This document shows positions 32,415 to 42,070 of a stretch of DNA of 64,000 nucleotides, one piece after another. The notes under the pieces are model-generated. The model made no database searches. It was not told the DNA's origin and saw only the letters and a list, made by a program, of their open reading frames with translations. Each line of letters opens with the position of its first letter. Within the stretch, counting starts at the first letter, position 1. This DNA is from Bradyrhizobium sp. Rc3b (GTDB taxonomy: Bacteria; Pseudomonadota; Alphaproteobacteria; Rhizobiales; Xanthobacteraceae), in the NCBI RefSeq assembly GCF_900114915.1, contig NZ_FOUS01000013.1, forward strand, positions 62,001-126,000, given 5' to 3'. Both the position numbers and the translations under genes were made by a program.

Positions 32415-33608
32415 TCAGACGATAAAAGCTCTTCTTAAGCTTGCGATCTCGTCGGGCCCGAAGCCGAACTCCTTCAGCACCTCGTCGGTCTGCTCGCCGA
32501 ATTCCGGCGGCCGCGCCACCATCCTGCTCGGCGTGCGCGACAGCGTCACGGGCTGGCCGACCAGGCGGATGTGGCGGTCCTCGTCGTTCGGCACGTCCTG
32601 CGCAATGCCAAGATGCTTGACCTGCGCGTCCTCGAACATCTGGTCGATGGCGTAGATAGGCCCGCAGGGCACGCCGGCCTCGTTGAGCTCGCGGACCCAG
32701 GTCTCGGTCGGCTTCGTCACGGTGCGCTTCTCGATCTCGGCGTTGAGCGCGTCGCGGTTCTTGGAGCGGGCAGGGGCGGTCGCATAGTCGGGATGAGCAT
32801 AGAGCTCCGGCGCGCCGATCGCCTGCACACAGCGCTCCCAGATCCGCCCGCCCGTGGTGGCGATGTTGATGTAGCCGTCCGAGGTCTTGAACACGCCGGT
32901 CGGGATGCTGGTCGGATGGTTGTTGCCAGCCTGCTTGGCGACCTCTTTCTCCATCAGCCAGCGCGCGGCCTGGAAGTCGAGCATGAAGATCTGAGCCTGC
33001 AGCAGCGAGGTCTGCACCCACTGGCCTTTGCCCGACACCTCGCGCTCGAGCAGCGCGGTGAGGATGCCCATGGCGCAGAACAGTCCGGCGCTGAGGTCGG
33101 CGACCGGAATGCCGACCCGCATCGGTCCTTCGCCCGGCGCGCCGGTGATCGACATCAGCCCACCCATGCCTTGCGCGATCTGATCGAAGCCCGGCCGCTT
33201 GTGGTAGGGACCGTCCTGGCCGAAGCCGGAGATGCTGCCGTAGACGATACGCGGATTGACTTGGCACAGGCTGTCATAGTCGATGCCGAGCTTCTTCTTA
33301 ACGTCAGGCCGGAAATTCTCGACCACGACGTCGGCCTTGACGGCGAGGCGCTTGAACACGGCAAGCCCGCGCTCGTCCTTCAGGTTCAGCGTCATCGCTC
33401 GCTTGTTGCGGTGCAAATTCTGGAAGTCGGAGCCCTGCCGCGGCCCGCCCGGCTGCTCGCCACCGGCATCCTTGGTCAGCGCGTCGATCTTGATCACGTT
33501 AGCGCCCCAGTCCGCGAGCTGCCGCACGCAGGTGGGGCCGGAGCGGACGCGGGTCAGATCGAGCACGGTGAAGCGCGACAGGGCTTCCGAGGCATGCGGA
33601 AAAGGCAT
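32415..33608 (-). CDS. CaiB/BaiF family CoA-transferase (class III), 397 aa
   Basis: Moves CoA between carboxylic acids (formyl-CoA/oxalate-like or carnitine-like substrates). VLDLTRVRSGPTCVRQLADW GANVIKID at the N-terminus, NLKDERGLAVFKRL, VVENFRPDVKKKLGIDYDSL and SISGFGQDGPYHKRPGFDQI (catalytic Asp in FDQ) are all standard. Start ATG 33608 (MPFPHASEAL) is chosen because GGAG lies upstream and homology begins there; ATG 33644 is an alternative. Degraded pieces of its 3' end occur at 27982-28350 and 29620-29695. In the ancestral order it probably lay convergent to the tctCBA operon, whose substrate it may activate. Confidence 0.85.
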   Translation of the reverse strand: MPFPHASEALSRFTVLDLTRVRSGPTCVRQLADWGANVIKIDALTKDAGGEQPGGPRQGSDFQNLHRNKRAMTLNLKDERGLAVFKRLAVKADVVVENFRPDVKKKLGIDYDSLCQVNPRIVYGSISGFGQDGPYHKRPGFDQIAQGMGGLMSITGAPGEGPMRVGIPVADLSAGLFCAMGILTALLEREVSGKGQWVQTSLLQAQIFMLDFQAARWLMEKEVAKQAGNNHPTSIPTGVFKTSDGYINIATTGGRIWERCVQAIGAPELYAHPDYATAPARSKNRDALNAEIEKRTVTKPTETWVRELNEAGVPCGPIYAIDQMFEDAQVKHLGIAQDVPNDEDRHIRLVGQPVTLSRTPSRMVARPPEFGEQTDEVLKEFGFGPDEIASLRRAFIV

Positions 33609-33727
33609 CTTGAATGGCTCCGGGACAGATTGCGGGTCTACCATAGTGCCGAAAGACGATGCGACAAGCCGGCCCGGCGCCGGTGCCGCCTGCCGAAATG
33701 CCATGCCTGACGCGGTGTCCGAGCGAT

Positions 33728-34030
33728 TCAGCGCGGCAGGCGCTTCAACTCGGCGCGTGCCTGTTCGGCCAGGGGATCATCGCCGTGGCGCGCAATGAAG
33801 AGCTCGAGCGCCTCCCGCGTTCCCTGGCGGCGCGCGGCTTCGTATTCCTCTGCCACCGCAACGGCGGGATCGCGGGCCATCGGCATGGTGGGCGCACGCG
33901 CCGCCTTGCCGCTGTCGTCCGCCTTGGCCTTCTCCACCATGACAGGCAGTCCTCCGAAGGGTTGATGACCCAGTCCGGCAAGCGCCATCAAGGCGCCAAA
34001 CAGACCGGCTATGAGTGAACGTCGCTTCAT
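33728..34030 (-). CDS. Small exported protein (100 aa), unknown function
   Basis: MKRRSLIAGLFGALMALAGL is a good signal peptide or anchor. The mature part is charged and helical (AVAVAEEYEAARRQGTREAL, ELFIARHGDDPLAEQARAEL), resembling one helix pair of a TPR/Sel1-type repeat. ATG 34030 is preferred to 34042. It sits 120 bp upstream of, and codirectional with, the CoA-transferase; probably an independent gene. Confidence 0.6.
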   Translation of the reverse strand: MKRRSLIAGLFGALMALAGLGHQPFGGLPVMVEKAKADDSGKAARAPTMPMARDPAVAVAEEYEAARRQGTREALELFIARHGDDPLAEQARAELKRLPR

Positions 34031-34228
34031 GAAACCCTGCAAACTTTGGTGCCGTGGGAACCGAGACTCTTGTTGCGCTCCGTATGACTACGGGATCTGA
34101 TGGCTAACACAGTCTTATGGAACAGGGGCAGGCGGAGCTGCCCAATTTAAACCAAACGTTTAACTCTCAAGCTAAAATCATGTGCTTTCGTCCCGAATCG
34201 CACGCGACGCGTTGCTTTGGAGAGTCCA

Positions 34229-36562
34229 TTGGCTACCGCTGTTAATGTCAGTGCCACCAACAACGCCGAGATCGACGGCCTGCTGTCCGGCTACAAATGG
34301 ACCGGCACGATCACCTACAGTTTTCCTGACGCATCCAGCGACTACCCCAATCCCTATTACGGCGGCAGCAGCGAGCCGACCACTTCGGGCTTTGCCTCGG
34401 CGCCCACCCAGGTCCAGGCGGCCATCAACTACGCGATTGGGCTGATCCTCAGTTACACCAACGCCGACATCCGGTACGCGGGCACGAACGGCGCGGACAT
34501 CATGATCGCGCAGTCGCCGGCGGCCAATCCGACCGCCTACGCCTACTATCCCGGCAATTACGCGTCCGGCGGCGACGTCTGGTTCGGCACTCAATATAAT
34601 TTTTCGCTGGCCAAGCTCGGCAATTATTACTTCACCACCGCGCTGCACGAGCTAGGCCATGCCTTCGGCCTCAAGCACAGCCAGGAGGCCGGCGGCCCCG
34701 GCAACGTCGCGGTGCCGAGCGCGCATGACGACAGCGAATACACCGTCATGAGCTATCGCAGCTATGTCGGCGCTTCGACCACGTCCGGCTACACCAACGA
34801 AGCGTACGGATATTCGCAGACCTACATGGCCAACGATATCCTCGCGCTGCAGACGATGTACGGCGCGGACTACACGACCCAGAGCGGCAGCACCGTCTAC
34901 ACTTGGAATCCGACCACGGGGCAGGAGTTCATCAACGGTGTCGGGCAGCTCGCGCCGGGCGGCGGCATCGGCGGCTCGGCCGACCGCATCTACGAGACGG
35001 TCTGGGATGGCGGCGGCGTCGATACCTACGACCTGTCGAACTACGCGACCAACCTGAGCATTAATCTCAACCCGGGCGCCTCGTCGGTGTTCTCCTCCGT
35101 GCAACTGGCCTATCTCGGCAACGGCCATTACGCATCCGGCAACGTCTACAACGCCTATCTCTATAACGGCGACGCTCGCTCCTACATCGACAACGCCATC
35201 GGCGGATCCGGCAACGACGCCATCGTCGGCAACGCCATCGCCAACACGCTGAATGGCGGCGGCGGCAACGACACGATCACCGGCGGGGCTGGCAACGACA
35301 CCATCATCGGCGGAGCGGGGACGGATACGGCGGTTTATTCGGGCAACGAAGCCAATTACGCCATCTCCTACAATTCAACGACGCAGACCTTCAACATCGT
35401 GGACCAGCGTTCCGGTTCACCCGACGGGACCGATACGGTGGCGGGTGTGGAGAATTTTCACTTCGGTGATGGAACGATTGCCAGCGCAACGATGATAGGG
35501 AATCTGCAGCCTGCAGGAGCGGGTTGGGTTGCCACGATCGAGCAGGACTTTAACAGCGATGGCTATGACGACATCCTTTGGCTTCAGCCATCAACCGGAG
35601 ACGGGAAAATCGCATACCTCGCCAACGGCACTGTGACTAACTGGGGCCAGTTTGCAACGCCCGGTCAGGGGTGGGTTGCCATAGGTCATGGCGACTACAA
35701 CCACGACGAGAATATCGATATTCTCTGGCAGAATCAATCAACCGGCTATGCCCGCGAGAGCCTACTTTCGGCGGGTCAAATCACCGCGACGATCGACTTT
35801 GGCGTCATGGGCTCCGACTGGCAGCTGATATCCTCGGGCGATTTCAATGGCGATCGAACGGATGACATGCTCTGGCGAAACAAGGCTACAGGCGAGGGAA
35901 TCGAGTGGTTTCTTCAGAACGGCTTGGCAACCTCCTGGATGAAGTTCGGCGTCATGAGTCCCGATTGGCGCGTGGCCTCAACGATCGACCTCAATCAGGA
36001 CGGCACGACGGATATTCTCTGGCAGAATACCAATACCGGTGAGGGGCTCGAATGGTTTTGTGAAAATGGTTTCGCGGTAGGCTGGCAAAAGTTCGGGACC
36101 ATAGGAGCAGGTTGGGATGTCGTCGCAACGGCCGATTTTAACGGCGATAGCCGTGTCGACCTGCTGTGGCAGGACCAAACCAGCGGCCGGCTGGTCGAGT
36201 GGTTTGTGAACGATCAGGGATATGCGTTCAACTGGAAAGATCTCGGAACCCCCGACCACAATTGGAAGGTCGCAGGACTGTTAGACCTACATGCCGCTGG
36301 CGGGCCGTCGATCTTGATGCAGAATGTAGAGACAGGCGTCACAACCGAAATCTCAAGTGCGCTTGCAGGGTCCGTAAGTTCGTTGGCTTCGCCTTCCGCT
36401 TCATCTGGCGCGGTTCAGTCGGCGTCTGCGAGCAATCAGTCGGTCTCGGCCGGCGCCAGCACCAGCAGCGCGTCTCAGCATCCTGCAGACAGCCCACTTT
36501 CGCTGCAGGATCATGACGCACTCAATCCTGCGGCTCACTTACACGATTTCATGCTGTTCTAA
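34229..36562 (+). CDS. Secreted serralysin-like metalloprotease with RTX and FG-GAP-like repeats, 777 aa
   Basis: Zinc protease exported probably by a type I system. HELGHAFGLKH (about 139-149) is the extended metzincin zinc site and YTVMSY (about 173) the Met-turn. The peptidase C-terminal region leads into Ca-binding nonapeptides GGSGNDAIVGN, LNGGGGNDTITGG, AGNDTIIGGAGTD (about 325-370). Residues about 420-700 hold five or six repeats with DFNSDGYDDILW, DYNHDENIDILW, DFNGDRTDDMLW, DLNQDGTTDILW and DFNGDSRVDLLW, FG-GAP/VCBS-type beta-propeller blades. TTG 34229 is taken as start since GGAG is 7 bp upstream and protein similarity begins with MATAVNVSATNNAEIDG. No signal peptide, as expected. 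No ABC exporter genes are in this window. Confidence 0.85.
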   Translation: MATAVNVSATNNAEIDGLLSGYKWTGTITYSFPDASSDYPNPYYGGSSEPTTSGFASAPTQVQAAINYAIGLILSYTNADIRYAGTNGADIMIAQSPAANPTAYAYYPGNYASGGDVWFGTQYNFSLAKLGNYYFTTALHELGHAFGLKHSQEAGGPGNVAVPSAHDDSEYTVMSYRSYVGASTTSGYTNEAYGYSQTYMANDILALQTMYGADYTTQSGSTVYTWNPTTGQEFINGVGQLAPGGGIGGSADRIYETVWDGGGVDTYDLSNYATNLSINLNPGASSVFSSVQLAYLGNGHYASGNVYNAYLYNGDARSYIDNAIGGSGNDAIVGNAIANTLNGGGGNDTITGGAGNDTIIGGAGTDTAVYSGNEANYAISYNSTTQTFNIVDQRSGSPDGTDTVAGVENFHFGDGTIASATMIGNLQPAGAGWVATIEQDFNSDGYDDILWLQPSTGDGKIAYLANGTVTNWGQFATPGQGWVAIGHGDYNHDENIDILWQNQSTGYARESLLSAGQITATIDFGVMGSDWQLISSGDFNGDRTDDMLWRNKATGEGIEWFLQNGLATSWMKFGVMSPDWRVASTIDLNQDGTTDILWQNTNTGEGLEWFCENGFAVGWQKFGTIGAGWDVVATADFNGDSRVDLLWQDQTSGRLVEWFVNDQGYAFNWKDLGTPDHNWKVAGLLDLHAAGGPSILMQNVETGVTTEISSALAGSVSSLASPSASSGAVQSASASNQSVSAGASTSSASQHPADSPLSLQDHDALNPAAHLHDFMLF

Positions 36563-37151
36563 CAATCCCGCGAGCAGCCACTAATGTCCAGCTTCAACTA
36601 GAGAGGCACACGGGCTGATCCTTAGCCTAGATCATTGCAGCGGCAAACCCTTCCACGCTAAGGCTGAGACCCGGCTGATGATGTGTTGCTCTCGCCGCTC
36701 ACGAAGTTTATCCGGGATGGAGCAAGATGCCCGCTTCAATCAGCCCTTCGACCTCCGCCACCTCGCTCGTGCAGGAAACCGCGCCGCGGAAGAGCGTGCT
36801 CTCGATCCGCGTTCCCCTTATGCTAGAGTAAAGCTCTCCTGCTGCTGGATCGCCGCGCCACTACCTCTACAAAAATGCAACCCACAATGCGACCGATAGT
36901 GAAGCGCATTCAGCTTCGATTTGCATGCCTGACCGCGCAAGTGATGTCAGCCGTTCGCCGCCTCGCGCTCGGGCCGAACGGGACCCAAGACTCAGCCAAG
37001 ATGCGTTTCTGTGAAATTTGCCTCGCTTCAGCCGCTTGGTTGGACTGGCCCGCTGGTTCGTGGCCGGGATTGGGCCGAAGTCCCTAAAAATGTTCTGCAT
37101 TCCTCGTACTCACTCGGGGTACGGCGCTGGCGGACGGACTTGCAATGCGAT
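36563..37151. other. Gap before the polysaccharide locus
   Basis: About 590 bp. Short frames (36678-36899, 36867-37100 minus) have no match. No clear terminator follows the protease gene. The promoter of the polysaccharide cluster's first gene should be here but could not be identified. Confidence 0.35.
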
Positions 37152-38114
37152 ATGAGCAATGCCGACAGGCTGCGGCGTCGTGATTGGACCTGCGTCTCGA
37201 TCGAAAGGGCGCTGTACCAGATGAATCTCGAAGAGCCGAACAAGCGCCAGCCGCTCCAAGTCATGTCCGTTACCAAGCTGGACAAGCCAACCCATGTCGG
37301 AAGAGCGCGTCGCCTCATCGTTCGGGCAAGCTGGCTGCCGACCGTCATCGTCGATGGAATCGATCGTTTCGGTATTGCGCTTCAGAAAGTTGCAAACGTC
37401 CTGCGCTTTGAGCGCTTCTGGACTGAGAAGGTGGCGAACGATCCTCGCGTAGTCGTGGTGCCGACCTTCAACAAGAAGATCGGCAAACATCCGATCTGGA
37501 ATGTCGCGATCAACTGGATCAACGACAACGCGCCCTCGGGATCGGTGATCGAATTCGGAACAAACAATGGCGGTTGGCTGAAGTATTTCGTCGACCGCTT
37601 GCCTTCTACGATCCGTCTAAGCGGTTTCGACTGCTTCGAGGGGTTGCCGGAAGCCTGGGACGGTCTTCCGGCAGGGTCGATCAAGGGGTTCGGGGCTCCG
37701 GTGGCGCTTTGGGACAATCAGCCCGAAATGCGCCAGAAAATCATTGACGATGCTGCCCGCGGCGTAGCGTTTCCAAAGCCGCCGCAGCCGAATGTCACAA
37801 TCGAGTCCGGTCTGTTCAGCGACGCATTACCTCGCTTTCTGAAAGATGAGCGTCTTGACGACTTGCGTCTGGTTCATTTCGACGCTGATCTTTACACGTC
37901 GACGCGCCCGGTGCTGGACACAATATGCGGTCGCCTCAAACATCGTTATCTCATCCTGTTCGATGAATTTTATTCGGTGAACCATGAGTTCAAAGCATGG
38001 TACGAATTCCTGGCGCTCTACAAGCTGACGGACTGGCGCGTGCTGGCCACCAGCGCGGACGGCTCGCAGGTTTTAATCGAGGTGAACACTCGTGCAGCAG
38101 TTGATGCCGCATAA
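37152..38114 (+). CDS. TylF/MycF-like class I methyltransferase (about 320 aa)
   Basis: Probably O-methylates a sugar hydroxyl using SAM. VIEFGTNNGGWLKYFVDRLP is the SAM-binding loop, followed by LSGFDCFEGLPEAWDGLPAG (the D-SFEGLP segment typical of macrocin O-methyltransferase-like enzymes), VHFDADLYTSTRPVL with the metal-binding Asp pair, and LILFDEF. The start is uncertain: ATG 37152 (MSNADRLRRR) is used; 37221 and 37263 are in-frame options and homology does not start until about residue 95. First gene of the locus. Confidence 0.75.
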   Translation: MSNADRLRRRDWTCVSIERALYQMNLEEPNKRQPLQVMSVTKLDKPTHVGRARRLIVRASWLPTVIVDGIDRFGIALQKVANVLRFERFWTEKVANDPRVVVVPTFNKKIGKHPIWNVAINWINDNAPSGSVIEFGTNNGGWLKYFVDRLPSTIRLSGFDCFEGLPEAWDGLPAGSIKGFGAPVALWDNQPEMRQKIIDDAARGVAFPKPPQPNVTIESGLFSDALPRFLKDERLDDLRLVHFDADLYTSTRPVLDTICGRLKHRYLILFDEFYSVNHEFKAWYEFLALYKLTDWRVLATSADGSQVLIEVNTRAAVDAA

Positions 38115-38257
38115 GCTTGCGTCGATCTCATGCAGAAAAGCATTGTCATGTATGTCGAGACTCGGTGGCCTCACATCACATGCACGCCACAAGCGATGTG
38201 AATTGTTCTCGTTGTGAGACGCCATCGCTATGATGCAGTCATCAAGGCTTCGTCGTG

Positions 38258-39709
38258 ATGCGTAAGCTCATCGTCTTTATCAGAGGACAGCTTGCTGGGC
38301 GGATTCTCTTTTTCTTGGCAGCTACCGGGCTCCAGATCGCTCTGGCCATCGCGATTCTGCCTCTCACGACGATCGTTCTGACTGCGACCGATTTCGGTTA
38401 CTTCGCGCTAATGATGTCGCTTGCAGCTTTTGTGAATGCGGTCACCGACGGGGGCGGCTCGCTGGCCCTGCACGCCCATTACGGAGTTGCCACGCCGGAT
38501 GAGCGCCGACCAATGGTGGCAAGCTTTCTGTTGGTCGCTTTCTCGTTGAGTTCGATCCTTTCTATCAGTTTTGTTGTGGTGTGGCCCTTGTTGGTGCCAT
38601 TCATCATTGGAGCCGACGGAGAAGAGTTTTCTTGGACGATTGTCGTTCTGACGGCAGCTTTGATTCCGTTACGGTCGCTTTCCGTGATGGCAACCTCAAT
38701 TCTGTCCGTCGCCGGTCGGGCCAACGCGATCGCGGCCCAGATCGCCAGCCAAGCTCTCGGAGCTTTTGCGGCGACGTCATTTGGGTTGTTTATTTTGCAT
38801 TGGGGTGTTTCTGCGCTATTCGCGGGTGCCGTGGCCGGCCAAGTTGCGTCCCTAGCAGTTGCGGCAGTGGCTCTGGGACGGCAGCCGTGGACCCGGCCGA
38901 GTAGGCGATGGCTCGCGGTCGCACGTGATCACGCTCCGACGTCGGCGCTTTCTGGTTTGAGCGATGGTGTGCGCGGCGTCGGCGAAAACAGCGTGATTGT
39001 TGGCAGCCTCGGCGTGGCATCCTTGGGCTTCTACAGCCATGCACGGCTTTACTATGGGATGCTTTTGACAACGACGAATGCAGTTTCGCATAACATATGG
39101 TCAACGTCCCTTGCCGAGGCGCGTGAGAAGGGCGGGCAGTTTGTGAAAACCGTCTATGTTTGGACATTGGTGCATATCGGACTCACTCTGTTCGGAATTG
39201 GTGCCGTATGCTTCGGCGGCGACATCGTCCAGTTGCTTACCAATGGACGGCTAACGCCGGCTGCCGCTATGATCCCCTGGCTGGTCAATCTGTTGTTGAT
39301 CGGTCTGTCGGGTCGAATCCAGAATGCCGTGGTCTATGCGCAGGGGGGGGCAAAAGCAGCAAACCGGGTGCGGGCAGTCCTTTCGCTGGCTGCTTTGGCA
39401 TCTTTAGTTTTCGTGATGAATGCCAGTTTCGGAATGGGGGGCGACTTTGCGGGGTTGATCGGGGTGCTTTTGATGGAGGCGGCGCTGTTTCGGTTGTATC
39501 TGCGGTGGAAAGCCCGGAAATTCGCCAAATCCGTCGCTTTTCGTGACTGGTGGGTGATTGCAGGTTTGTTGGCCATATCGGCTCTGTATGCAGTAAATCG
39601 GCTCTATGAGTGGTCCTTGGCGACACGTTGTGTCGTATTTGGCGTGGCAGTCGCGTCGGCCGTCGTTGTCGAGCGTCGCCGTATCGCATCGCTTCGGCAT
39701 CTGATCTGA
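38258..39709 (+). CDS. Polysaccharide flippase / lipid-linked glycan exporter (Wzx-like, MATE-type fold), 483 aa
   Basis: Twelve or more membrane helices without soluble domains, beginning LIVFIRGQLAGRILFFLAAT and LTTIVLTATDFGYFALMMSL, the usual opening of PST-family flippases that move undecaprenyl-linked oligosaccharide across the inner membrane. AAG-G is 8-12 bp before the GTG/ATG pair 38255/38258. An eight-G run (39343-39350) lies in the coding sequence and could allow slippage. Located between the first methyltransferase and neuB. Confidence 0.8.
   Translation: MRKLIVFIRGQLAGRILFFLAATGLQIALAIAILPLTTIVLTATDFGYFALMMSLAAFVNAVTDGGGSLALHAHYGVATPDERRPMVASFLLVAFSLSSILSISFVVVWPLLVPFIIGADGEEFSWTIVVLTAALIPLRSLSVMATSILSVAGRANAIAAQIASQALGAFAATSFGLFILHWGVSALFAGAVAGQVASLAVAAVALGRQPWTRPSRRWLAVARDHAPTSALSGLSDGVRGVGENSVIVGSLGVASLGFYSHARLYYGMLLTTTNAVSHNIWSTSLAEAREKGGQFVKTVYVWTLVHIGLTLFGIGAVCFGGDIVQLLTNGRLTPAAAMIPWLVNLLLIGLSGRIQNAVVYAQGGAKAANRVRAVLSLAALASLVFVMNASFGMGGDFAGLIGVLLMEAALFRLYLRWKARKFAKSVAFRDWWVIAGLLAISALYAVNRLYEWSLATRCVVFGVAVASAVVVERRRIASLRHLI
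39343..39350 (+). repeat. Eight-G homopolymer inside the flippase gene
   Basis: Codons CAG GGG GGG GCA contain eight consecutive G. Gain or loss of one G would shift the frame about 120 codons before the end. A run of this length is at the lower limit of tracts known to mediate phase variation. Confidence 0.85.
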
Positions 39710-39880
39710 AAAGTTCAAACATATGAGACGGTTTCCCGCGGTTGCCCGGGCAGTGATTCTGCGCGTTGTCGGCTCGTGGAACTAGACATCTTGCCGCCAG
39801 AATGGCGCTTGATTGACGCGTCTCAGTTAGGTTATGTGCGACAAGTTTTCATCAGAATTGCCCTGAAAGCCGCAGTGCCC

Positions 39881-40885
39881 ATGTCCGCTGGCCGTCAAAG
39901 TCCCTATGTTATCGCTGAAATCGGGTCGGTTCACGATGGCTCGTTTGGCAATGCCTGCCGGCTTCTTGAGGTCGCGGCCGACTGCGGGGCCGACGCGGTC
40001 AAATTCCAGACGCATATTGCCGAAGCCGAGACGCTTCTCGATGCGCCGTCGCCGTCTTACTTTTCGGCGGAGCCGCGCGCAGCATATTTTCGGCGGACGG
40101 GTTTTTCGCGCGAGCAATGGATAAGCCTTGCGAAGGTCGCCAGGGCGCGAAATGTCGATTTCTTGTCTTCTCCGTTTTCACTGGAAGCCGTCGATCTACT
40201 GGAAGATGTTGGTGTCGGCGCCTACAAGATTGCGTCCGGCGAGGTCAGTAATGTTCCATTGCTTGAATATGTGGGCAAGACGGGCAAGCCTGTTTTTCTA
40301 TCATCGGGAATGAGCAGCTGGGACGAGCTGGACGCGGCAGTCGCCGCGCTGCGTCCGAGTCGCGAACTCACACTGCTGCAATGCACGTCGGTCTATCCAT
40401 GCATGCCCGAGCAGGTCGGGCTCAATGTCATGTTGGCGATGCAGCAACGCTATCGGCTGCCGATTGGTTACTCAGACCATACGATGGGTTTCAGCGCGCC
40501 GATCGCTGCAGTTGCCTTGGGTGCAACGGTGATCGAGAAGCACTTCACGTTTTCTCGCTTGATGTATGGCAGTGATGCCAAGCATAGCATGGAGCCGGAT
40601 CAATTTCGTCAGCTTTGCAGCGAGCTGAAGGACACCGGCCGTATGATGGCGAATCCGGTCGACAAGGATGATCTTTCGTCCGTGTCGCACATGAAGCTGA
40701 TCTTCGAAAAGAGCATCGTCGCCGCCGCGGATCTTGCCGCCAACACGATCATCGAGATGCATCACCTGGCGTTCAAAAAGCCGGGCGATGGTATTCCTGC
40801 GGCCAAGTATCAGGACTTTGTCGGGCGACGCGTCGTGAAGGCAGTTCGGGCAGACCACAAATTCGTGAAAGAGGATTTCGCGTGA
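39881..40885 (+). CDS. neuB: N-acetylneuraminate (nonulosonate) synthase NeuB, 334 aa
   Basis: Condenses phosphoenolpyruvate with an N-acetylated hexosamine to make a nine-carbon sialic-type acid. PYVIAEIGSVHDGSFGNACR, then GADAVKFQTHIAEAETL, is the NeuB barrel start; KIASGEVSNVPLLEYV, FLSSGMSSWDEL, LLQCTSVYPCMPEQVGLNVM, IGYSDHTMGFSAPIAAVALG and VIEKHFTFSR follow in family order. The end (PGDGIPAAKYQDFVGRRVVK) is the antifreeze-like SAF domain. ATG 39881 is chosen from homology; the frame is open upstream to 39776. The stop overlaps the GTG of neuC by 4 bp. Confidence 0.9.
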   Translation: MSAGRQSPYVIAEIGSVHDGSFGNACRLLEVAADCGADAVKFQTHIAEAETLLDAPSPSYFSAEPRAAYFRRTGFSREQWISLAKVARARNVDFLSSPFSLEAVDLLEDVGVGAYKIASGEVSNVPLLEYVGKTGKPVFLSSGMSSWDELDAAVAALRPSRELTLLQCTSVYPCMPEQVGLNVMLAMQQRYRLPIGYSDHTMGFSAPIAAVALGATVIEKHFTFSRLMYGSDAKHSMEPDQFRQLCSELKDTGRMMANPVDKDDLSSVSHMKLIFEKSIVAAADLAANTIIEMHHLAFKKPGDGIPAAKYQDFVGRRVVKAVRADHKFVKEDFA

Positions 40886-42039
40886 GTCAGAAGAAGATCT
40901 GTGTTGTCATCGGCTCGCGCGCGAACTACAGCTCGATCAAGTCCGCGATGCGCGCCATCCAGAACCATCCCGCGCTGGAGCTGCAGCTTATCGTCGCCGC
41001 GTCGGCTGTTCTCGATCGCTACGGATCCGTGGTCAATCTGATCGAGCAGGATGGCTTCAAGCCTCATGCGCGCGTGACAATGCTGATCGAGGGCGAAACC
41101 CCCGCGACGATGGCAAAATCGACCGGTCTGGGATTGATCGAACTGCCCACACTATTCGAGCAGCTCGCTCCCGACGTCGTTATGACCGTTGGCGACCGGT
41201 TCGAGACTATGGCGACGACGCTTGCGGCGGCTTATATGAACATTCCTGTCGCTCATACGATGGGCGGCGAAGTCAGCGGCACGATCGACGAAAGCATCCG
41301 ACACGCCGTCACCAAGTTTGCTCACATCCATTTTCCTGCGAGCGAAGGTGCGAAGGAGCGTATCATCAGGCTTGGCGAACTGCCGAAGCATGTGCATATG
41401 GTGGGATGCCCGCGCATCGATCTCGTCGCTGACATCCTCGCGAATTCGAACGGCAAGCTCAACGACCACCTCTTCGATCTCGGCGTCGGCGAGCGCTTCT
41501 CCATCGATGAGCCATTCGTTCTGATTTCGCAGCATCCTGTCACGACGGAATATGGGGCGGGTGAAGAGCAGATCACAATGACATTGGAGGCAGTTCGGGA
41601 GCAGGGGCTTGCCGCGATCGTTCTGTGGCCCAATTCGGACGCCGGATCCGACGATATTTCGCGCGGCATCAGAAAGTGGCGCGAGCGGAAGCTCGACGAC
41701 CGGATGCATTTTTTCAAGAATTTGCCGATCGAAGTCTATGTCAATCTCATGCGTGCGACGGCTTGCCTGATCGGCAATTCTAGCAGCGGTATTAGAGAAG
41801 GCGCCTATGTCGGAACGCCCGTGGTCAATATCGGATCGCGTCAGAACATGCGCGATCGCGGCGAGAACGTGATCGAGGTTCCGTATAATAAGGGCGCGAT
41901 TTCCAAGGCGATCGCAAAACAGGTCGCGCACGGGCGCTACACGATGAATCCGATCTATGGTGATGGCACCGCCGGCATCAAGATTGCCGATATTCTTGCG
42001 ACCGAACAGGTGGATGTCCAGAAGTGCATCACCTACTGA
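40882..42039 (+). CDS. neuC: UDP-N-acetylglucosamine 2-epimerase, hydrolysing (NeuC), 385 aa
   Basis: Turns UDP-GlcNAc (or a modified analogue) into the free 2-epimer, the NeuB substrate. ICVVIGSRANYSSIKSAMRA at the N-terminus, MTVGDRFETMATTLAAAYMN, VAHTMGGEVSGTIDESIRHA and LIGNSSSGIREGAYVGTPVV NIGSRQ are the NeuC/WecB active-site segments. The GTG start (40882) overlaps the neuB stop. The pairing NeuB-NeuC-NeuA argues for Neu5Ac or, if NeuC uses a modified nucleotide sugar, legionaminic-type acid. Confidence 0.9.
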   Translation: MSQKKICVVIGSRANYSSIKSAMRAIQNHPALELQLIVAASAVLDRYGSVVNLIEQDGFKPHARVTMLIEGETPATMAKSTGLGLIELPTLFEQLAPDVVMTVGDRFETMATTLAAAYMNIPVAHTMGGEVSGTIDESIRHAVTKFAHIHFPASEGAKERIIRLGELPKHVHMVGCPRIDLVADILANSNGKLNDHLFDLGVGERFSIDEPFVLISQHPVTTEYGAGEEQITMTLEAVREQGLAAIVLWPNSDAGSDDISRGIRKWRERKLDDRMHFFKNLPIEVYVNLMRATACLIGNSSSGIREGAYVGTPVVNIGSRQNMRDRGENVIEVPYNKGAISKAIAKQVAHGRYTMNPIYGDGTAGIKIADILATEQVDVQKCITY

Positions 42040-42070
42040 TCGACGAGGCTCGTATCCCCGGTTCGCGCCC

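Noticed and set aside
32571-33710. 379-aa ORF antisense to the CoA-transferase
   Set aside because: Shadow frame; the minus strand matches CaiB over its full length.
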